DNA from: Actinomycetota bacterium
Lineage (GTDB): Bacteria; Actinomycetota; Acidimicrobiia; Acidimicrobiales; Ilumatobacteraceae
Assembly: GCA_016213625.1 (NCBI GenBank)
Contig: JACQZZ010000091.1
Span: forward strand, 28,765-92,764
DNA length: 64,000 bases
Direction: 5' to 3'
In this document: one piece after another, positions 1 to 8,260 of the stretch
How the letters are laid out: each line of letters begins with the position of its first letter
How positions within the stretch are numbered: position 1 is the stretch's first letter
Notes under the pieces: model-generated
Told to the model about the DNA's origin: nothing
Database searches by the model: none
The model's input: only the letters and a program-made list of their open reading frames with translations
Position numbers and translations under genes: made by a program

Positions 1-826
1 CGCCGACCTCACTGGTGTCGTCGCTCAGCATGGTCATCGGGCTGCGACCACCATCGACGTAGCCGAGTGCGTATGCGCCGGGCTCGTAGCCGAGCAGTCG
101 CTGCAGCCGCTCGGGCATGGCCCGCACCTCGTCGAGCGAGTACGTGAGGTACTGGTTCTCCTCCTGGCGCAACCAGCCGAGCACGTAGTCGACGTTGATG
201 CCGATGCGGACCGCATCGCTCTGGTTCGCCCCGCCTCCGTGCACGGTGGAGCCCAGGTACAGCACGACCGAGCCGCGGGGCATGGTGGCCGGCTGCGACT
301 CGGAGGGGTCGTAGCGCCGCTCGTCGGGTGTGCGGTGTGAGTCGGGCACCACTCGTGTGGCGCCGGACTCCTCGGTGAAGTCGGTGAGCGCCCAGATGGT
401 GCTGACCTCCACGTCGACGTCGCGCGGGAACGGGAAGAAGTCGAAACACCAGTGGTCGCGGTGCAGCATCTGTGCGGGCGAGCCCGGGCCGATGGCGATG
501 GACTGCGTGAGGTGCAACTGGAACGTGGTCTTCTTCGGCCACAACGTTCGGTCCACCACGTCGAGCACCAGTGGGTGTGCCACCAACTCGGCGCTCGTCG
601 GGCACTTGGTGAGCAGGCCGCCGGTGCGCCGCGTGCTGAGACCGGAGAACGGGTCGGCGCCGTTCGGTGTGGTTTCCCACCATGGCTGCAGTTCGGCCGC
701 CAGTCGATCGCACGTGTCGGTGTCGAGCAATCGTTCGATGATGACCGCGCCGTGATCGCGCAGCGCTGCCCCCACCTCCTCCGCGTTCGTGTCATGGCTG
801 AACCGAGGAATCGTCGGTGAACTCAT
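1..826 (-). CDS. Phytanoyl-CoA dioxygenase (PhyH) family protein, 3' end outside window
   Basis: Non-haem Fe(II)/2-oxoglutarate-dependent oxygenase of the PhyH family, which hydroxylates small molecules; the substrate cannot be read from sequence. The ATG at 826 gives MSSPTIPRFSHDTNAEEVGA and an open frame to the window edge, so about 275 residues are visible and the C-terminus is missing. The iron-binding facial triad is intact: H122-R-D124 in LHRDHWCFDF and the distal H196 in GSTVHGGG, with R207 (AVRIGI) as the likely 2-oxoglutarate anchor. It lies 28 bp after the NTF2-like gene and in the same orientation as the molybdopterin oxidoreductase, so the three probably form one transcript. Family assignment is firm. 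Confidence 0.88.
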   Translation of the reverse strand, partial: MSSPTIPRFSHDTNAEEVGAALRDHGAVIIERLLDTDTCDRLAAELQPWWETTPNGADPFSGLSTRRTGGLLTKCPTSAELVAHPLVLDVVDRTLWPKKTTFQLHLTQSIAIGPGSPAQMLHRDHWCFDFFPFPRDVDVEVSTIWALTDFTEESGATRVVPDSHRTPDERRYDPSESQPATMPRGSVVLYLGSTVHGGGANQSDAVRIGINVDYVLGWLRQEENQYLTYSLDEVRAMPERLQRLLGYEPGAYALGYVDGGRSPMTMLSDDTSEVG

Positions 827-854
827 GACACGAAGTGTGGCCGATGGCGACCGG

Positions 855-1244
855 TCACATGGGAGGCGGAGTGCCACCGGTGTGGGCGTAGGTCTTGTTG
901 GTGATCCACCACCGGCCGTCGATGCGGCACACCGTGAAGTAGTCGACGAAGTCGCAGCCCAGATAGTCGGTCTCCACCAGTACGGCCACGCCGGCGTCGC
1001 CGGTGAGGTCGACGGTGCGGATGTCCCACGAGTAGTTCGGACCGGCCAGGCCGGGCATGGACTCGACCGTGGCCGTGAAGTCGGTGATCGGCTCATAGGT
1101 GTCCATCGCACCGATGTGGCCGAACATGTGGGCATCGGGGTGGAAGGCCTGGCGCATCTTGTCGCCGTCGCCGTTCGACCCCTCCACGTACAACTGGATC
1201 AGCGCGCGGACATCGGCGATGTCCTGAAGGTGGCTCGCAGTCAT
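855..1244 (-). CDS. NTF2-like / SnoaL-type small protein
   Basis: A 129-residue single-domain protein of the NTF2 superfamily (lumazine-binding/SnoaL-like, cone-shaped alpha+beta fold). Features seen are the N-terminal helix IADVRALIQLYVEGSNGDGD, the segment FHPDAHMFGHIG, and a terminal strand pair ending CRIDGRWWITNKTYAHTGG. Members are small ligand-binding proteins, isomerases, dehydratases or accessory subunits; none of these can be chosen here. The ATG at 1244 is preferred over an in-frame TTG at 1256. It starts 42 bp after the molybdopterin oxidoreductase and precedes PhyH by 28 bp, which suggests co-transcription in a small catabolic operon. Confidence 0.8.
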   Translation of the reverse strand: MTASHLQDIADVRALIQLYVEGSNGDGDKMRQAFHPDAHMFGHIGAMDTYEPITDFTATVESMPGLAGPNYSWDIRTVDLTGDAGVAVLVETDYLGCDFVDYFTVCRIDGRWWITNKTYAHTGGTPPPM

Positions 1245-1286
1245 GATGAGTTCCAATCTCGCTTGTGGGATTGTGAACTCAGTCTG

Positions 1287-3413
1287 TCATGCGGTGACGA
1301 GGGGCCTGACCGACACGCGGATGCCGGTCATGTGCGCCTGGCTGGAGAGCGGCTCGTAGCTGTCGTCGCCGGTGGGCAGCAGCACGTTCGGGTTCGCGCC
1401 AGGGCTGGCCGCGGCGACGCGCAGGCGCGGGCTCGCCGTGTGGCCCCAGCCGTGCACCATCGACACCACGCCGTCCATCAACGCGTCGTCCACCTCCACC
1501 ACGGTCTCGATCTCGCCGTGCGCACTGGCCACGGACACGGGCTGGCCGTCGGCGAGACCCAACCGGGTGGCGTCGGCTGGCGACACCGACAGCGGGTTGT
1601 TCGTGCGACCGCGCTGCTTCATCCGCTCGAGGTTCGCGAACCACGAGTTGTGCATCCACTGATCGCGCTTGTGGATGAGCAACAGGTCGCCGTCGGCTCG
1701 CGGAGCGCTGGCTTCGTCGAACAGGCGATGGCTGCGCTCGATCGCCTCGGTGAACACCGGCGGGCAGCAGTCGACCTTGCCGTCGGCGGTGTGCACCTGG
1801 TCGGCGAAGAACGAGCCGGGTGTGGGCGTGGGGAGCACGCGGGCGACGCCGTCGTGCAGATCGGCCAGGTCGAGCCCGCTGCCACGCTGCAGCATGTGAC
1901 GCCACTTCGACCACGGGTCGGGCTCCTCACCCTCTGCCACCTCGTCGAACAGCGACGGCTTCCCCATCGCCCGCAGCAATGAATGGGCGATCCACCACTC
2001 GGGCTTGCGTTCGGCCTTCGGCGCCACGACGGCCGACGTGTACTGCGCGAACGGTTGCGCGCTGGTGCCGATGTTGACGATGTTCAGATCATCGCGTTCG
2101 TACATGTCAGTGGACGGCAGCAGCACGTGGGCGTACTCGCTGGTGGCACTGGGGTAGATGTCGATGACCACCAGCAGCTCGAGTTGCTCGAATGCCTTGC
2201 GCATGCGCGCCTCGCCAGCGATCGACAACAGCGGATTCCCGGCCACCACGATGAGCGCACGCACGGGGGAGGCGCTGTCGAGGATGCTGTGCGACAACAG
2301 CGTGCCGGGCAGGTTGCCGCGACGGAGGCGGCCGAACTCGGTGTCGACGTACGCCTGGTCGGGGCTGCCCGCGCCCGCCCGCGCGTTGGGGTAGAAGCCG
2401 TCGCTCTTCAGGTTCCCGCCCTCGGCGTCGAGTCGGCCGGTGACGAACGACAGCATGTGCACCAGCCAGTAGGCGAGGGTGCCCTGGCGGCCCATGTTGA
2501 TGCCCGTGCTGCCGTGCACCGACGCTCGCGGTGTGGCCACCCATGCGGCCGCGAGTTCGCGCACGCTGGACGCGGGTACGCCGGTGACGGCCTCGGTGCG
2601 ATCGGCGGGATAGGTGGCGATGAACGCGCGCAGTTCGTCGACGTGCGTGCCGTGCGCGGCGATGACCCGTGCGTCGAACCCACCGAGCAGATCGATCTCG
2701 TGCAGCAGCGACGCCAGGAACCACACGTCGGTGTCGGGGCGGATGAGCAACGTGTCGCCCACCCCCATCTCGGGGGTCTCGATGCGGCGCGGGTTCACGA
2801 ACACGATGCGCGCCCCGCGGGCTGTGGCGCGGCGCATCTCGCCCAGCACATTGGGCACCGAATAGAAACTGGCCTGCGAGGCGCGAGGGTTCTCGCCGAT
2901 GATGAGGCACAGGTCGGTGTTCGCCAGGTCGGGGATGGGGTGCACCATGCTGCTGCCGAACACCGCCTCGCTGGCCACGAACTTGTTCGCGCAGTCCTGT
3001 GTGCCGGAGCTGAACGTGCGCCGCACACCGAGCGTGCGCAGCAAGGTGCCGGTGTGCAGTTGACCGAGCGCGTTGAACGCGGTGGGGTTGCCCACGTACG
3101 CGGCCACCGAGTCGATGCCGTGCTCGGTGATGATGGCCTGCAGCCGGGTGGCCGTGGTGCTGAGCGCGTCGTCCCACGAGGTGGTGCTCCACGTGCCGTC
3201 GGCGGCGCGCAGCATCGGATGGTCGAGCCGATCGGGGTCGTGGTGCAGGTCGACCGCGGCGAGTCCCTTGTGGCAGGCGAACCCCTTCGTCACCGGATGG
3301 TCGCGGTCGGGGGTGAGCTTCACCAACTGCCCGTCGTCGACCTGGGCGATGAGCCCACAGCTCGGCTCGCAGATGCGGCAGAAGGTTCGAGTGAGAGTGC
3401 TCTCGCTGTCCAT
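1287..3413 (-). CDS. Molybdopterin-dependent oxidoreductase (DMSO reductase superfamily)
   Basis: A 708-residue catalytic subunit that binds bis-MGD and one 4Fe-4S cluster. The cluster motif is complete near the N-terminus: C12-x2-C15-x3-C19 in FCRICEPSCG and C47 in GFACHKG. Then follow the molybdopterin core (TSWDDALSTTATRLQ, the substrate-channel domain, IGENPRASQ) and the C-terminal dinucleotide-binding barrel (residues about 590-700). There is no twin-arginine leader, so it should be cytoplasmic, as in assimilatory nitrate reductase or formate-dehydrogenase-like soluble enzymes. No small subunit or electron-transfer partner lies next to it. The gene is divergent from the CMD protein across 35 bp and heads the NTF2/PhyH operon. 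The substrate is unknown. Confidence 0.9.
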   Translation of the reverse strand: MDSESTLTRTFCRICEPSCGLIAQVDDGQLVKLTPDRDHPVTKGFACHKGLAAVDLHHDPDRLDHPMLRAADGTWSTTSWDDALSTTATRLQAIITEHGIDSVAAYVGNPTAFNALGQLHTGTLLRTLGVRRTFSSGTQDCANKFVASEAVFGSSMVHPIPDLANTDLCLIIGENPRASQASFYSVPNVLGEMRRATARGARIVFVNPRRIETPEMGVGDTLLIRPDTDVWFLASLLHEIDLLGGFDARVIAAHGTHVDELRAFIATYPADRTEAVTGVPASSVRELAAAWVATPRASVHGSTGINMGRQGTLAYWLVHMLSFVTGRLDAEGGNLKSDGFYPNARAGAGSPDQAYVDTEFGRLRRGNLPGTLLSHSILDSASPVRALIVVAGNPLLSIAGEARMRKAFEQLELLVVIDIYPSATSEYAHVLLPSTDMYERDDLNIVNIGTSAQPFAQYTSAVVAPKAERKPEWWIAHSLLRAMGKPSLFDEVAEGEEPDPWSKWRHMLQRGSGLDLADLHDGVARVLPTPTPGSFFADQVHTADGKVDCCPPVFTEAIERSHRLFDEASAPRADGDLLLIHKRDQWMHNSWFANLERMKQRGRTNNPLSVSPADATRLGLADGQPVSVASAHGEIETVVEVDDALMDGVVSMVHGWGHTASPRLRVAAASPGANPNVLLPTGDDSYEPLSSQAHMTGIRVSVRPLVTA

Positions 3414-3448
3414 GCCGTTTTCTACCCCACACGTGTACGGTCGGGCGC

Positions 3449-4003
3449 ATGCCTGCCGATCAGCCCCGACTGCTGCCTCGCTCCGCCGCCGACGACCCGC
3501 GTCTGGCCGAACTGTTCTCGAAGGGTCTCAATGGTCCCGATGGGACACCGCTGAACATCTTCGGCACGTTGGCCCACCACCCCGACATGCTGCGTCGGTG
3601 GCTGGTGTTCGCGGCCCACGTGCTGTCGAAGAACACGCTCCCCGAGCGCGAGCGCGAGCTGCTCATCCTGCGCACCGGCTGGAACTGCCGTAGCCGTTAC
3701 GAGTTCAGTCAGCACGTGCAGATCGGGCTGCGGTGTGGCATCACGGCGGCCGAGATCGAGCGGGTGAAAGTGGGGCCCGACGGTGGTTGGGGAGCCCTCG
3801 ACCGGTTGCTGCTCGTGGCAGCAGACGAGCTGCACGAACGGTCCACGCTCGAGTCCGGCACCTGGTCGGCGCTCGCGGCGCACTACTCGACCGAGCAGGT
3901 GCTCGACCTGGTGGCCACGGTGGGCAACTACCACCTGGTGGCGATGTTCTTGAACAGCACCGGCGTGCAACTCGACGAAGGCGTGCCCGACGGCTTCGCC
4001 TGA
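3449..4003 (+). CDS. Carboxymuconolactone decarboxylase (CMD) / AhpD-like protein
   Basis: A 184-residue all-helical protein of the CMD family, whose members include peroxidase-like AhpD proteins and gamma-carboxymuconolactone decarboxylases. The family core is at residues about 68-92, RERELLILRTGWNCRSRYEF followed by SQH, with the helix-forming LILR segment, a single Cys and the conserved His. The AhpD CxxC pair is not present (C-R-S-R), so thiol peroxidase activity is doubtful. This single-Cys type is common near catabolic oxidoreductases in actinobacteria. It starts with ATG and shares a 35-bp divergent promoter region with the molybdopterin oxidoreductase. Confidence 0.85.
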   Translation: MPADQPRLLPRSAADDPRLAELFSKGLNGPDGTPLNIFGTLAHHPDMLRRWLVFAAHVLSKNTLPERERELLILRTGWNCRSRYEFSQHVQIGLRCGITAAEIERVKVGPDGGWGALDRLLLVAADELHERSTLESGTWSALAAHYSTEQVLDLVATVGNYHLVAMFLNSTGVQLDEGVPDGFA

Positions 4004-4137
4004 CCCGCGGCTCGCGGATCTGTGTCGCGAGTGTCCCCCCTGAATGTCGGCTGGCTGACGGAAGAACCGTCGTCCAGCCGACAGACATTGGACAGTTCCC
4101 GAGTGACGATGGGCACACCGCGATCCAGGAGTACCCG

Positions 4138-4518
4138 ATGACCTCGACCGAAGCCAGCGCACTCGACCAGCACCTCGACGACTCCAATCAGCCGCACCCC
4201 CTGCCGCCGAAACTGTTGGGAGAACTGGTCGCCCGCGAAGTGCTGCGTGTGTCGTGGATGGCGCGCAAGCTCGGCGTGGAGGACGACGCCCTGCAGAGCT
4301 GGGACGACGACATCTGTCCGCCCTGGCCGCAGGCGCCGGTGGTGCCTCGCCACGTGTGGGGCTTCGTGCTCCCCGAGCCCGACGACGACTGGTTGCGGGC
4401 CTATCACCTCGGTCTGTCGCTCACCCTGGCCCAGGCCGACGGCTGGCAACGCAATGCACCCATCGTGCGCAATGCCTTCGAGAAGAGCACCACCGCGCTC
4501 GGCGCCTCCATGCGCTGA
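4138..4518 (+). CDS. Hypothetical protein, 126 aa
   Basis: I do not recognise this protein. It starts MTSTEASALDQHLDDSNQPH, is acidic, has no signal peptide or membrane segment, and is rich in Trp (WMARKLGVEDDALQSWDDD, CPPWPQAP, HVWGF). The sequence VLRVSWMARKLGVEDDALQ looks like a helix-turn-helix-like pair of helices but is too short to assign. The upstream region 4004-4137 holds no obvious gene. Codon use (G/C third positions) matches real genes here. It ends 29 bp before the FAD oxidoreductase start and may be co-transcribed with it. Confidence 0.6.
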   Translation: MTSTEASALDQHLDDSNQPHPLPPKLLGELVAREVLRVSWMARKLGVEDDALQSWDDDICPPWPQAPVVPRHVWGFVLPEPDDDWLRAYHLGLSLTLAQADGWQRNAPIVRNAFEKSTTALGASMR

Positions 4519-4547
4519 GCACCTGCCCGGCACGTAATCTCGTACGC

Positions 4548-5687
4548 GTGACGACGGTCGTGGTGGGTGCGGGTCCGATGGGTGCGTCGGCGGCGCGTCA
4601 CGCCGCGCTGCTCGCCCGTGCCGACGCGGGTGATGTCGTCGTCATCGGTCCCGACGAAGCCGGGTTGCCGGGGGCGTGGCACGACGAAGCCCGCCTGACG
4701 CGCATCGTCGCCCACGACGACGTGTGGGCCACCCTCGCCCAGCAGTCCATCGCGCGGTACCCGCAGATCGCTGCCGAGGGCGGTGCCGAGTTCCATCGCA
4801 CCCAGGGCGTGCTGTACGTGCACGAGCGCGCCGACTGGTTCCGCCGGCAGCTCGCGGTGGCCGACCGATGCGGCGCCGCGTTCGAGGTCCCCACTGCCGA
4901 CCGCTTCCCGTACCTGCGTCTGCCCGAGGGCGCGGGCCTCATCCTGGAGGGCGGTGGCGCCGGCACCGTGAACCCGCGCGCGCTGGTGACCAACCAGCTG
5001 CGTGCCGCGCAGGCGCACGGTGCGCGGTGGGTGCGCGATCACGTCGTGCGCATCGAGCAGCTCGACGGCGCCGCCCGTGTGCACACGGCGGGCGGAGACG
5101 TGGTGGAGGCCCAGCGTGTGCTGGTGGCGGTGGGCGCACACGTGAACGCCTTCGAGCTGTTCCCCGAGCCGCTGCCCGTGGTGGCCACCGGCATCACCGC
5201 CCTGTTCTTCGAGGTGGGCGACGTGGGCGACGCGTGCGACGCGCTGGCCCACATGCCGGGCATCCTCTGGTACGAGGCGCATCACGATCACTTCCTCTAC
5301 ACGGTGCCACCCACCCGCTATCCCGATGGGCGCACCTGGTTCAAGATCGGCGGCTACCGCGAGAGTGGTCCGCTGCACACCGCCGCCGAGATCGATGAGT
5401 GGTATCGCACCGATGGCGGCCGGATGGAGGCCGACATGTTGCGTGCCTGGGTGGCCGAGCACATCCCAGTGCTCGCCGGTCGCGATGCGCACGCGGTTGG
5501 GTGTGTGGTCACCGACGTGGCGAGTGGTTTCCCGATGATCCGGGAGGTGTCGCCGAGCGTGGTGGTGGCCACCGGTTGCGCGGGAGCGGCAGCGAAGAGC
5601 TGCGACGAGATCGGTCGCATCGCCGCGGTGCTCACGGTGCGGGGTCGGTGGGACAGCTCGCTCGACCAGTCGCTGTTCCAGGGCTAG
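4548..5687 (+). CDS. FAD-dependent oxidoreductase, sarcosine oxidase/DAO family
   Basis: A 379-residue flavoprotein of the glycine/D-amino-acid oxidase fold (DAO, sarcosine or N-methyltryptophan oxidase type), oxidising an amine-bearing substrate. The GTG at 4548 starts VTTVVVGAGPMGASAARH with the Rossmann FAD motif G7-x-G9-x2-G12. It continues with a substrate-domain region (FHRTQGVLYVHERADWF), the second FAD contact (GGGAGTVNPRALVTNQLRAA) and the C-terminal FAD segment VVVATGCAGAAAKSCDEIGR. That C-terminal Cys-free GCAGAAAK version resembles MSOX-like FAD-anchoring loops, but covalent attachment cannot be judged. Its stop overlaps the stop of the convergent methyltransferase by 4 bp. Confidence 0.85.
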   Translation: MTTVVVGAGPMGASAARHAALLARADAGDVVVIGPDEAGLPGAWHDEARLTRIVAHDDVWATLAQQSIARYPQIAAEGGAEFHRTQGVLYVHERADWFRRQLAVADRCGAAFEVPTADRFPYLRLPEGAGLILEGGGAGTVNPRALVTNQLRAAQAHGARWVRDHVVRIEQLDGAARVHTAGGDVVEAQRVLVAVGAHVNAFELFPEPLPVVATGITALFFEVGDVGDACDALAHMPGILWYEAHHDHFLYTVPPTRYPDGRTWFKIGGYRESGPLHTAAEIDEWYRTDGGRMEADMLRAWVAEHIPVLAGRDAHAVGCVVTDVASGFPMIREVSPSVVVATGCAGAAAKSCDEIGRIAAVLTVRGRWDSSLDQSLFQG

Positions 5688-6274
5688 CGGCTCGCCTCCA
5701 GCTCGTACATGGGCACGCCGTGGTGCGGCACCCAGAGGCCGGCGCCCACCTGTCGGAAGTGCATCTCGAGGTGCTGGCGGTACCAGCGGGCGGTGCGGCG
5801 GAACACGTGCAGGTCGGTGCGTTCGGGGTCGATGATGTGCATCAGGTCGCCCGTGGTGGGCAGCTCGAGGTAGAGCAGGTGCCGAGTGGCCGCGCCGAGG
5901 TGGTCGATGGCCCGCACCACGCGTTCTTCGTCGACGTACTGCAGCACGCTGTGGCAGATGACGAGATCGAACGGTGCCGACGGGCGCCAGTCGGCGATGT
6001 CGAGGTGGTCGTGTCCCCACGTGGCGCAGGCGTAGGGACTGACGTCGATGGACTGCAGGTGCACGGTGGGGTGGTGGGCGCGGTACCAGTCGCGCCACAT
6101 TCCCATACCGGCGCCCACATCGAGCACCGACCGCACCGTGATGCCCCACCACGCGGCCATGTGGTGCACCGCGAGTGCCAGGTGCGCCAGCCGCTCGGGA
6201 TCGTGCGCGCCCGTCTCGCCGTAGAACCGCGAGTAGTACGCGTCGTCGAACCTGGCCGGGTCGTCTGCCTGCAC
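5684..6274 (-). CDS. Class I SAM-dependent methyltransferase
   Basis: A roughly 196-residue methyltransferase with the classic SAM-binding motif I VLDVGAGMGM (residues 50-59), an acidic post-I residue in QSIDVSPYACATWG, motif II DLVICHSVLQYVDE, and a C-terminal strand region. The start is uncertain. The GTG at 6274 gives VQADDPARFDDAYYSRFYGE, a typical methyltransferase N-terminus. The next in-frame ATG at 6379 would add 35 low-complexity residues rich in Pro/Arg that look non-coding. The acceptor substrate is unknown. The 270 bp upstream (6275-6543) hold no gene I can support. Confidence 0.82.
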   Translation of the reverse strand: MQADDPARFDDAYYSRFYGETGAHDPERLAHLALAVHHMAAWWGITVRSVLDVGAGMGMWRDWYRAHHPTVHLQSIDVSPYACATWGHDHLDIADWRPSAPFDLVICHSVLQYVDEERVVRAIDHLGAATRHLLYLELPTTGDLMHIIDPERTDLHVFRRTARWYRQHLEMHFRQVGAGLWVPHHGVPMYELEASR

Positions 6275-6543
6275 GCTCTCAGTCTGGCGCAGGCCCGGTG
6301 GGGCAGAGGCGACAGACGGGAAAGGTGTCGCCTCCGCCCTGGCACCGGGAGGCTCTGGCCGTGTGGGCCGGTGTGTCATCAGAAACCGCGGGCGGCGGGA
6401 GACGCACCGCGAGCCAACCGAGGGGCGACACGTGTGTTGCGCTCGTTCTCCCTTCCCCGGATGTGTCGCTCTCTCTTCACTGTCCGGCGGACCCCAGACG
6501 CGCCAGTAGGGCCGGAAGTCCTCCCGGCCGTCAAGGTTTCGTT

Positions 6544-7426
6544 GTGTACCGTTCGGCGGTGCCCGCGCTGCTGCCCACTCTGTTGCCCACTCTGTTGCCC
6601 ACGACAGAGGAATCACCACACGAGCTGGCGGTGATCACCGACGACGGCTCGCGAACCTGGAGGCAACTCGAGCAGCACGCGCGTCGAGTCGGCAACGGGC
6701 TCGGCGTTCGACGCATGGCGCGACGCCCACCCCGACACGGCGCTCGACAACACCGTGGCTGGTTCGCCACTGCTGTACACCGGCGGTACCACCGGCGCCT
6801 CGAAGGGTGTGGTGCGTTCGGACTCCGGCATGCCCATCCCCAACTGGGTCGTCGGTGTCTCCATGTGGGGCGGGTTCGTGCGCATGCCCGAGGCGGGGGT
6901 GATGCTCATCGCCACGCCGCTGTACCACGCGTTCGGCTCCGGTGTGTTGGGCGCGCCACGACGTGAGCTCGCTGCAATGGATCAGCCACACCGCGGCCCC
7001 GTGCCCGGCGTGGGCGAAGCAGGCGGTCATCGACCGGCTCGGCCCGATCGTCGTCGAGTTCTACTGCAGGTGTCGGTGGTCGACGATGACGGCAACGACC
7101 TGCCCGCCGGCGAGGTGGGCACGTGGTACTTCCGTCGAGCTGACGGCTCGCCGACGTACCACGGCGACGAGGCGAAGACCCGCGCCGCCCAGTTGCCCGA
7201 CGGTCGCTTCACCGTGGGCGACCTCGGCTACCTCGACGACGACGGGTTCATGTACCTCGTCGACCGCCCGGCGCTCACCGCCGACGAACTGATCGCCTGG
7301 TGTCGCGAACGGCTGGCCAACGTCAAGTGCCCGCGCTCAGTGGACTTCCACGAGTCGCTCCCACGCGAGGCGCACGGCAAGTTGAAGAAGCGGTTGCTCC
7401 GAGACGTCGACTGGACGGCGTCGTAA
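6544..7426 (+). pseudogene. Decayed AMP-binding acyl-CoA synthetase, several internal deletions
   Basis: Fragments of an adenylate-forming acyl-CoA synthetase (PF00501 type, normally 500-550 aa) are squeezed into 880 bp and split over two reading frames. Frame 1 (6544-about 6705) carries the N-terminus, ELAVITDDGSRTWRQLEQHA. Frame 2 then resumes with FDAWRDAHPD and the intact P-loop LLYTGGTTGASKGVV. Near 6955 the frame shifts to HDVSSLQWISHTAAPCPAWA and IDRLGPIVVEFY. From about 7065 it returns to frame 2 with VSVVDDDGNDLPAGEVGTWYF, the motif VGDLGYLDDDGFMYLVDR and the C-terminal GKLKKR. At least four blocks are missing, including most of the 150 residues before the P-loop and the NIYPxEIE region. 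It cannot make an active enzyme. Confidence 0.85.
6568..6603 (+). repeat. Three tandem 12-bp units (Leu-Leu-Pro-Thr)
   Basis: Three consecutive 12-bp units of the form CTGYTGCCCACK encode LLPTLLPTLLPT at the N-terminus of the decayed acyl-CoA synthetase. The last two units differ only in the final base. It looks like a recent slippage duplication in a gene no longer under selection. Confidence 0.75.
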
Positions 7427-7587
7427 TCTGAGTCTCGGTTCGGTCTTGCACCACCTCCCACCGTGGTGACACACACACTCCGTGATCAGGCATTAGTCCT
7501 CTGCACAGTTTCGTTGACAGAGAGTGACACTTGAACCAGAGGTTCGGGTCCCTGGACCTCGTGGGAACACACAGTGAGAGGTGCGTC

Positions 7588-7770
7588 ATGACGTGGCTAA
7601 TGGAACTGTATCTGCGGATGTTCAGCCCCCGTGAGGAAGAGGACAAGGGCGCAGCGATGGTCGAGTACGGCCTGCTGATCTCCTTCATCGCGGTCGCGGT
7701 CATTGCCGTTCTCATCGTGCTCGGACCGGCGATCGCCGATCTGTTCCAGCAGGTGGTGGACGCGATCTGA
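7588..7770 (+). CDS. flp: Flp/Fap-type IVb pilin (major Tad pilin)
   Basis: A 60-residue prepilin. The short positively charged leader MTWLMELYLRMFSPREEEDKG is followed by the Flp motif: Gly, then AAMVEYGLL with Glu at +5 and Tyr at +6 of the mature protein, then a 20-residue hydrophobic helix ISFIAVAVIAVLIVLGPAIA. The Tad system exports and polymerises it into tight-adherence pili. Cleavage after the Gly needs a TadV/CpaA-type prepilin peptidase, which is not in this window. The ATG at 7588 is chosen over an upstream TTG at 7531 because the leader then has normal length. It is the first gene of the Tad operon, with 160 bp of upstream DNA available for a promoter. Confidence 0.92.
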   Translation: MTWLMELYLRMFSPREEEDKGAAMVEYGLLISFIAVAVIAVLIVLGPAIADLFQQVVDAI

Positions 7771-7846
7771 CCCTGATCGAGGTGTAGGGCGGCGGTCATT
7801 CGGGCCGCCGCCCGCGGGTGTGTGGTGACCGAAGCGGGTGAGTGTC

Positions 7847-8260
7847 ATGGAACGGACTGAGCGCGATGTGTCGCGCCGAGAATCGGGTCGAGATCACGGC
7901 GCCGTGATGGTCGAGTTGGCGCTGGTGCTCCCCATTCTCGTGATGCTTCTGGTGGGCATTGTCCAGTTCGGCATGGCGTACAGCTCGCAAGTGTCCATCC
8001 AGAGTGCGGCCCGCGAAGGCGCTCGTGCCCTGGCGCTCGGTGAGCCGATCGCAGCGGTCAATGCCGCCGTCAACGGAGCGGCCGGCGCTGCGGACGTCAC
8101 CTCGATCGAGACGACCGCATGCCCTGCCAACCCGACGGCCGGCTCGACGGCGTACGCGACGGTGAAGGTGAAGGCGACCTACACGTTCTCGATCCCGTTC
8201 GTTCCGATCGACAACCCGAAGACCCTGACGGCGACTGCGAGGATGCGATGTGGACTCTGA
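7847..8260 (+). CDS. tadE: TadE-like pseudopilin
   Basis: A 137-residue TadE family protein. After a charged N-terminus (RRESGRDHG) comes the pseudopilin motif AVMVELALVLPILVMLLVGI, with Glu five to six residues after the Gly, and one hydrophobic helix. The extracytoplasmic part carries the TadE signature SAAREGARALALG. TadE is processed by the prepilin peptidase and helps assemble Flp pili. A GTGAG at 7838-7842 serves as ribosome binding site for the ATG at 7847; a GTG start at 7838 is the alternative. The 3' end overlaps the next gene by 13 bp. Confidence 0.88.
   Translation: MERTERDVSRRESGRDHGAVMVELALVLPILVMLLVGIVQFGMAYSSQVSIQSAAREGARALALGEPIAAVNAAVNGAAGAADVTSIETTACPANPTAGSTAYATVKVKATYTFSIPFVPIDNPKTLTATARMRCGL

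Noticed and set aside
789..3554. Two long plus-strand frames (397 and 523 aa)
   Set aside because: Antisense to the NTF2-like and molybdopterin oxidoreductase genes, whose motifs are unambiguous.
7449..7468. CACCAC-N8-GTGGTG as terminator of the pseudogene
   Set aside because: Only 6 bp with an 8-nt loop and no T-run; too weak to list.
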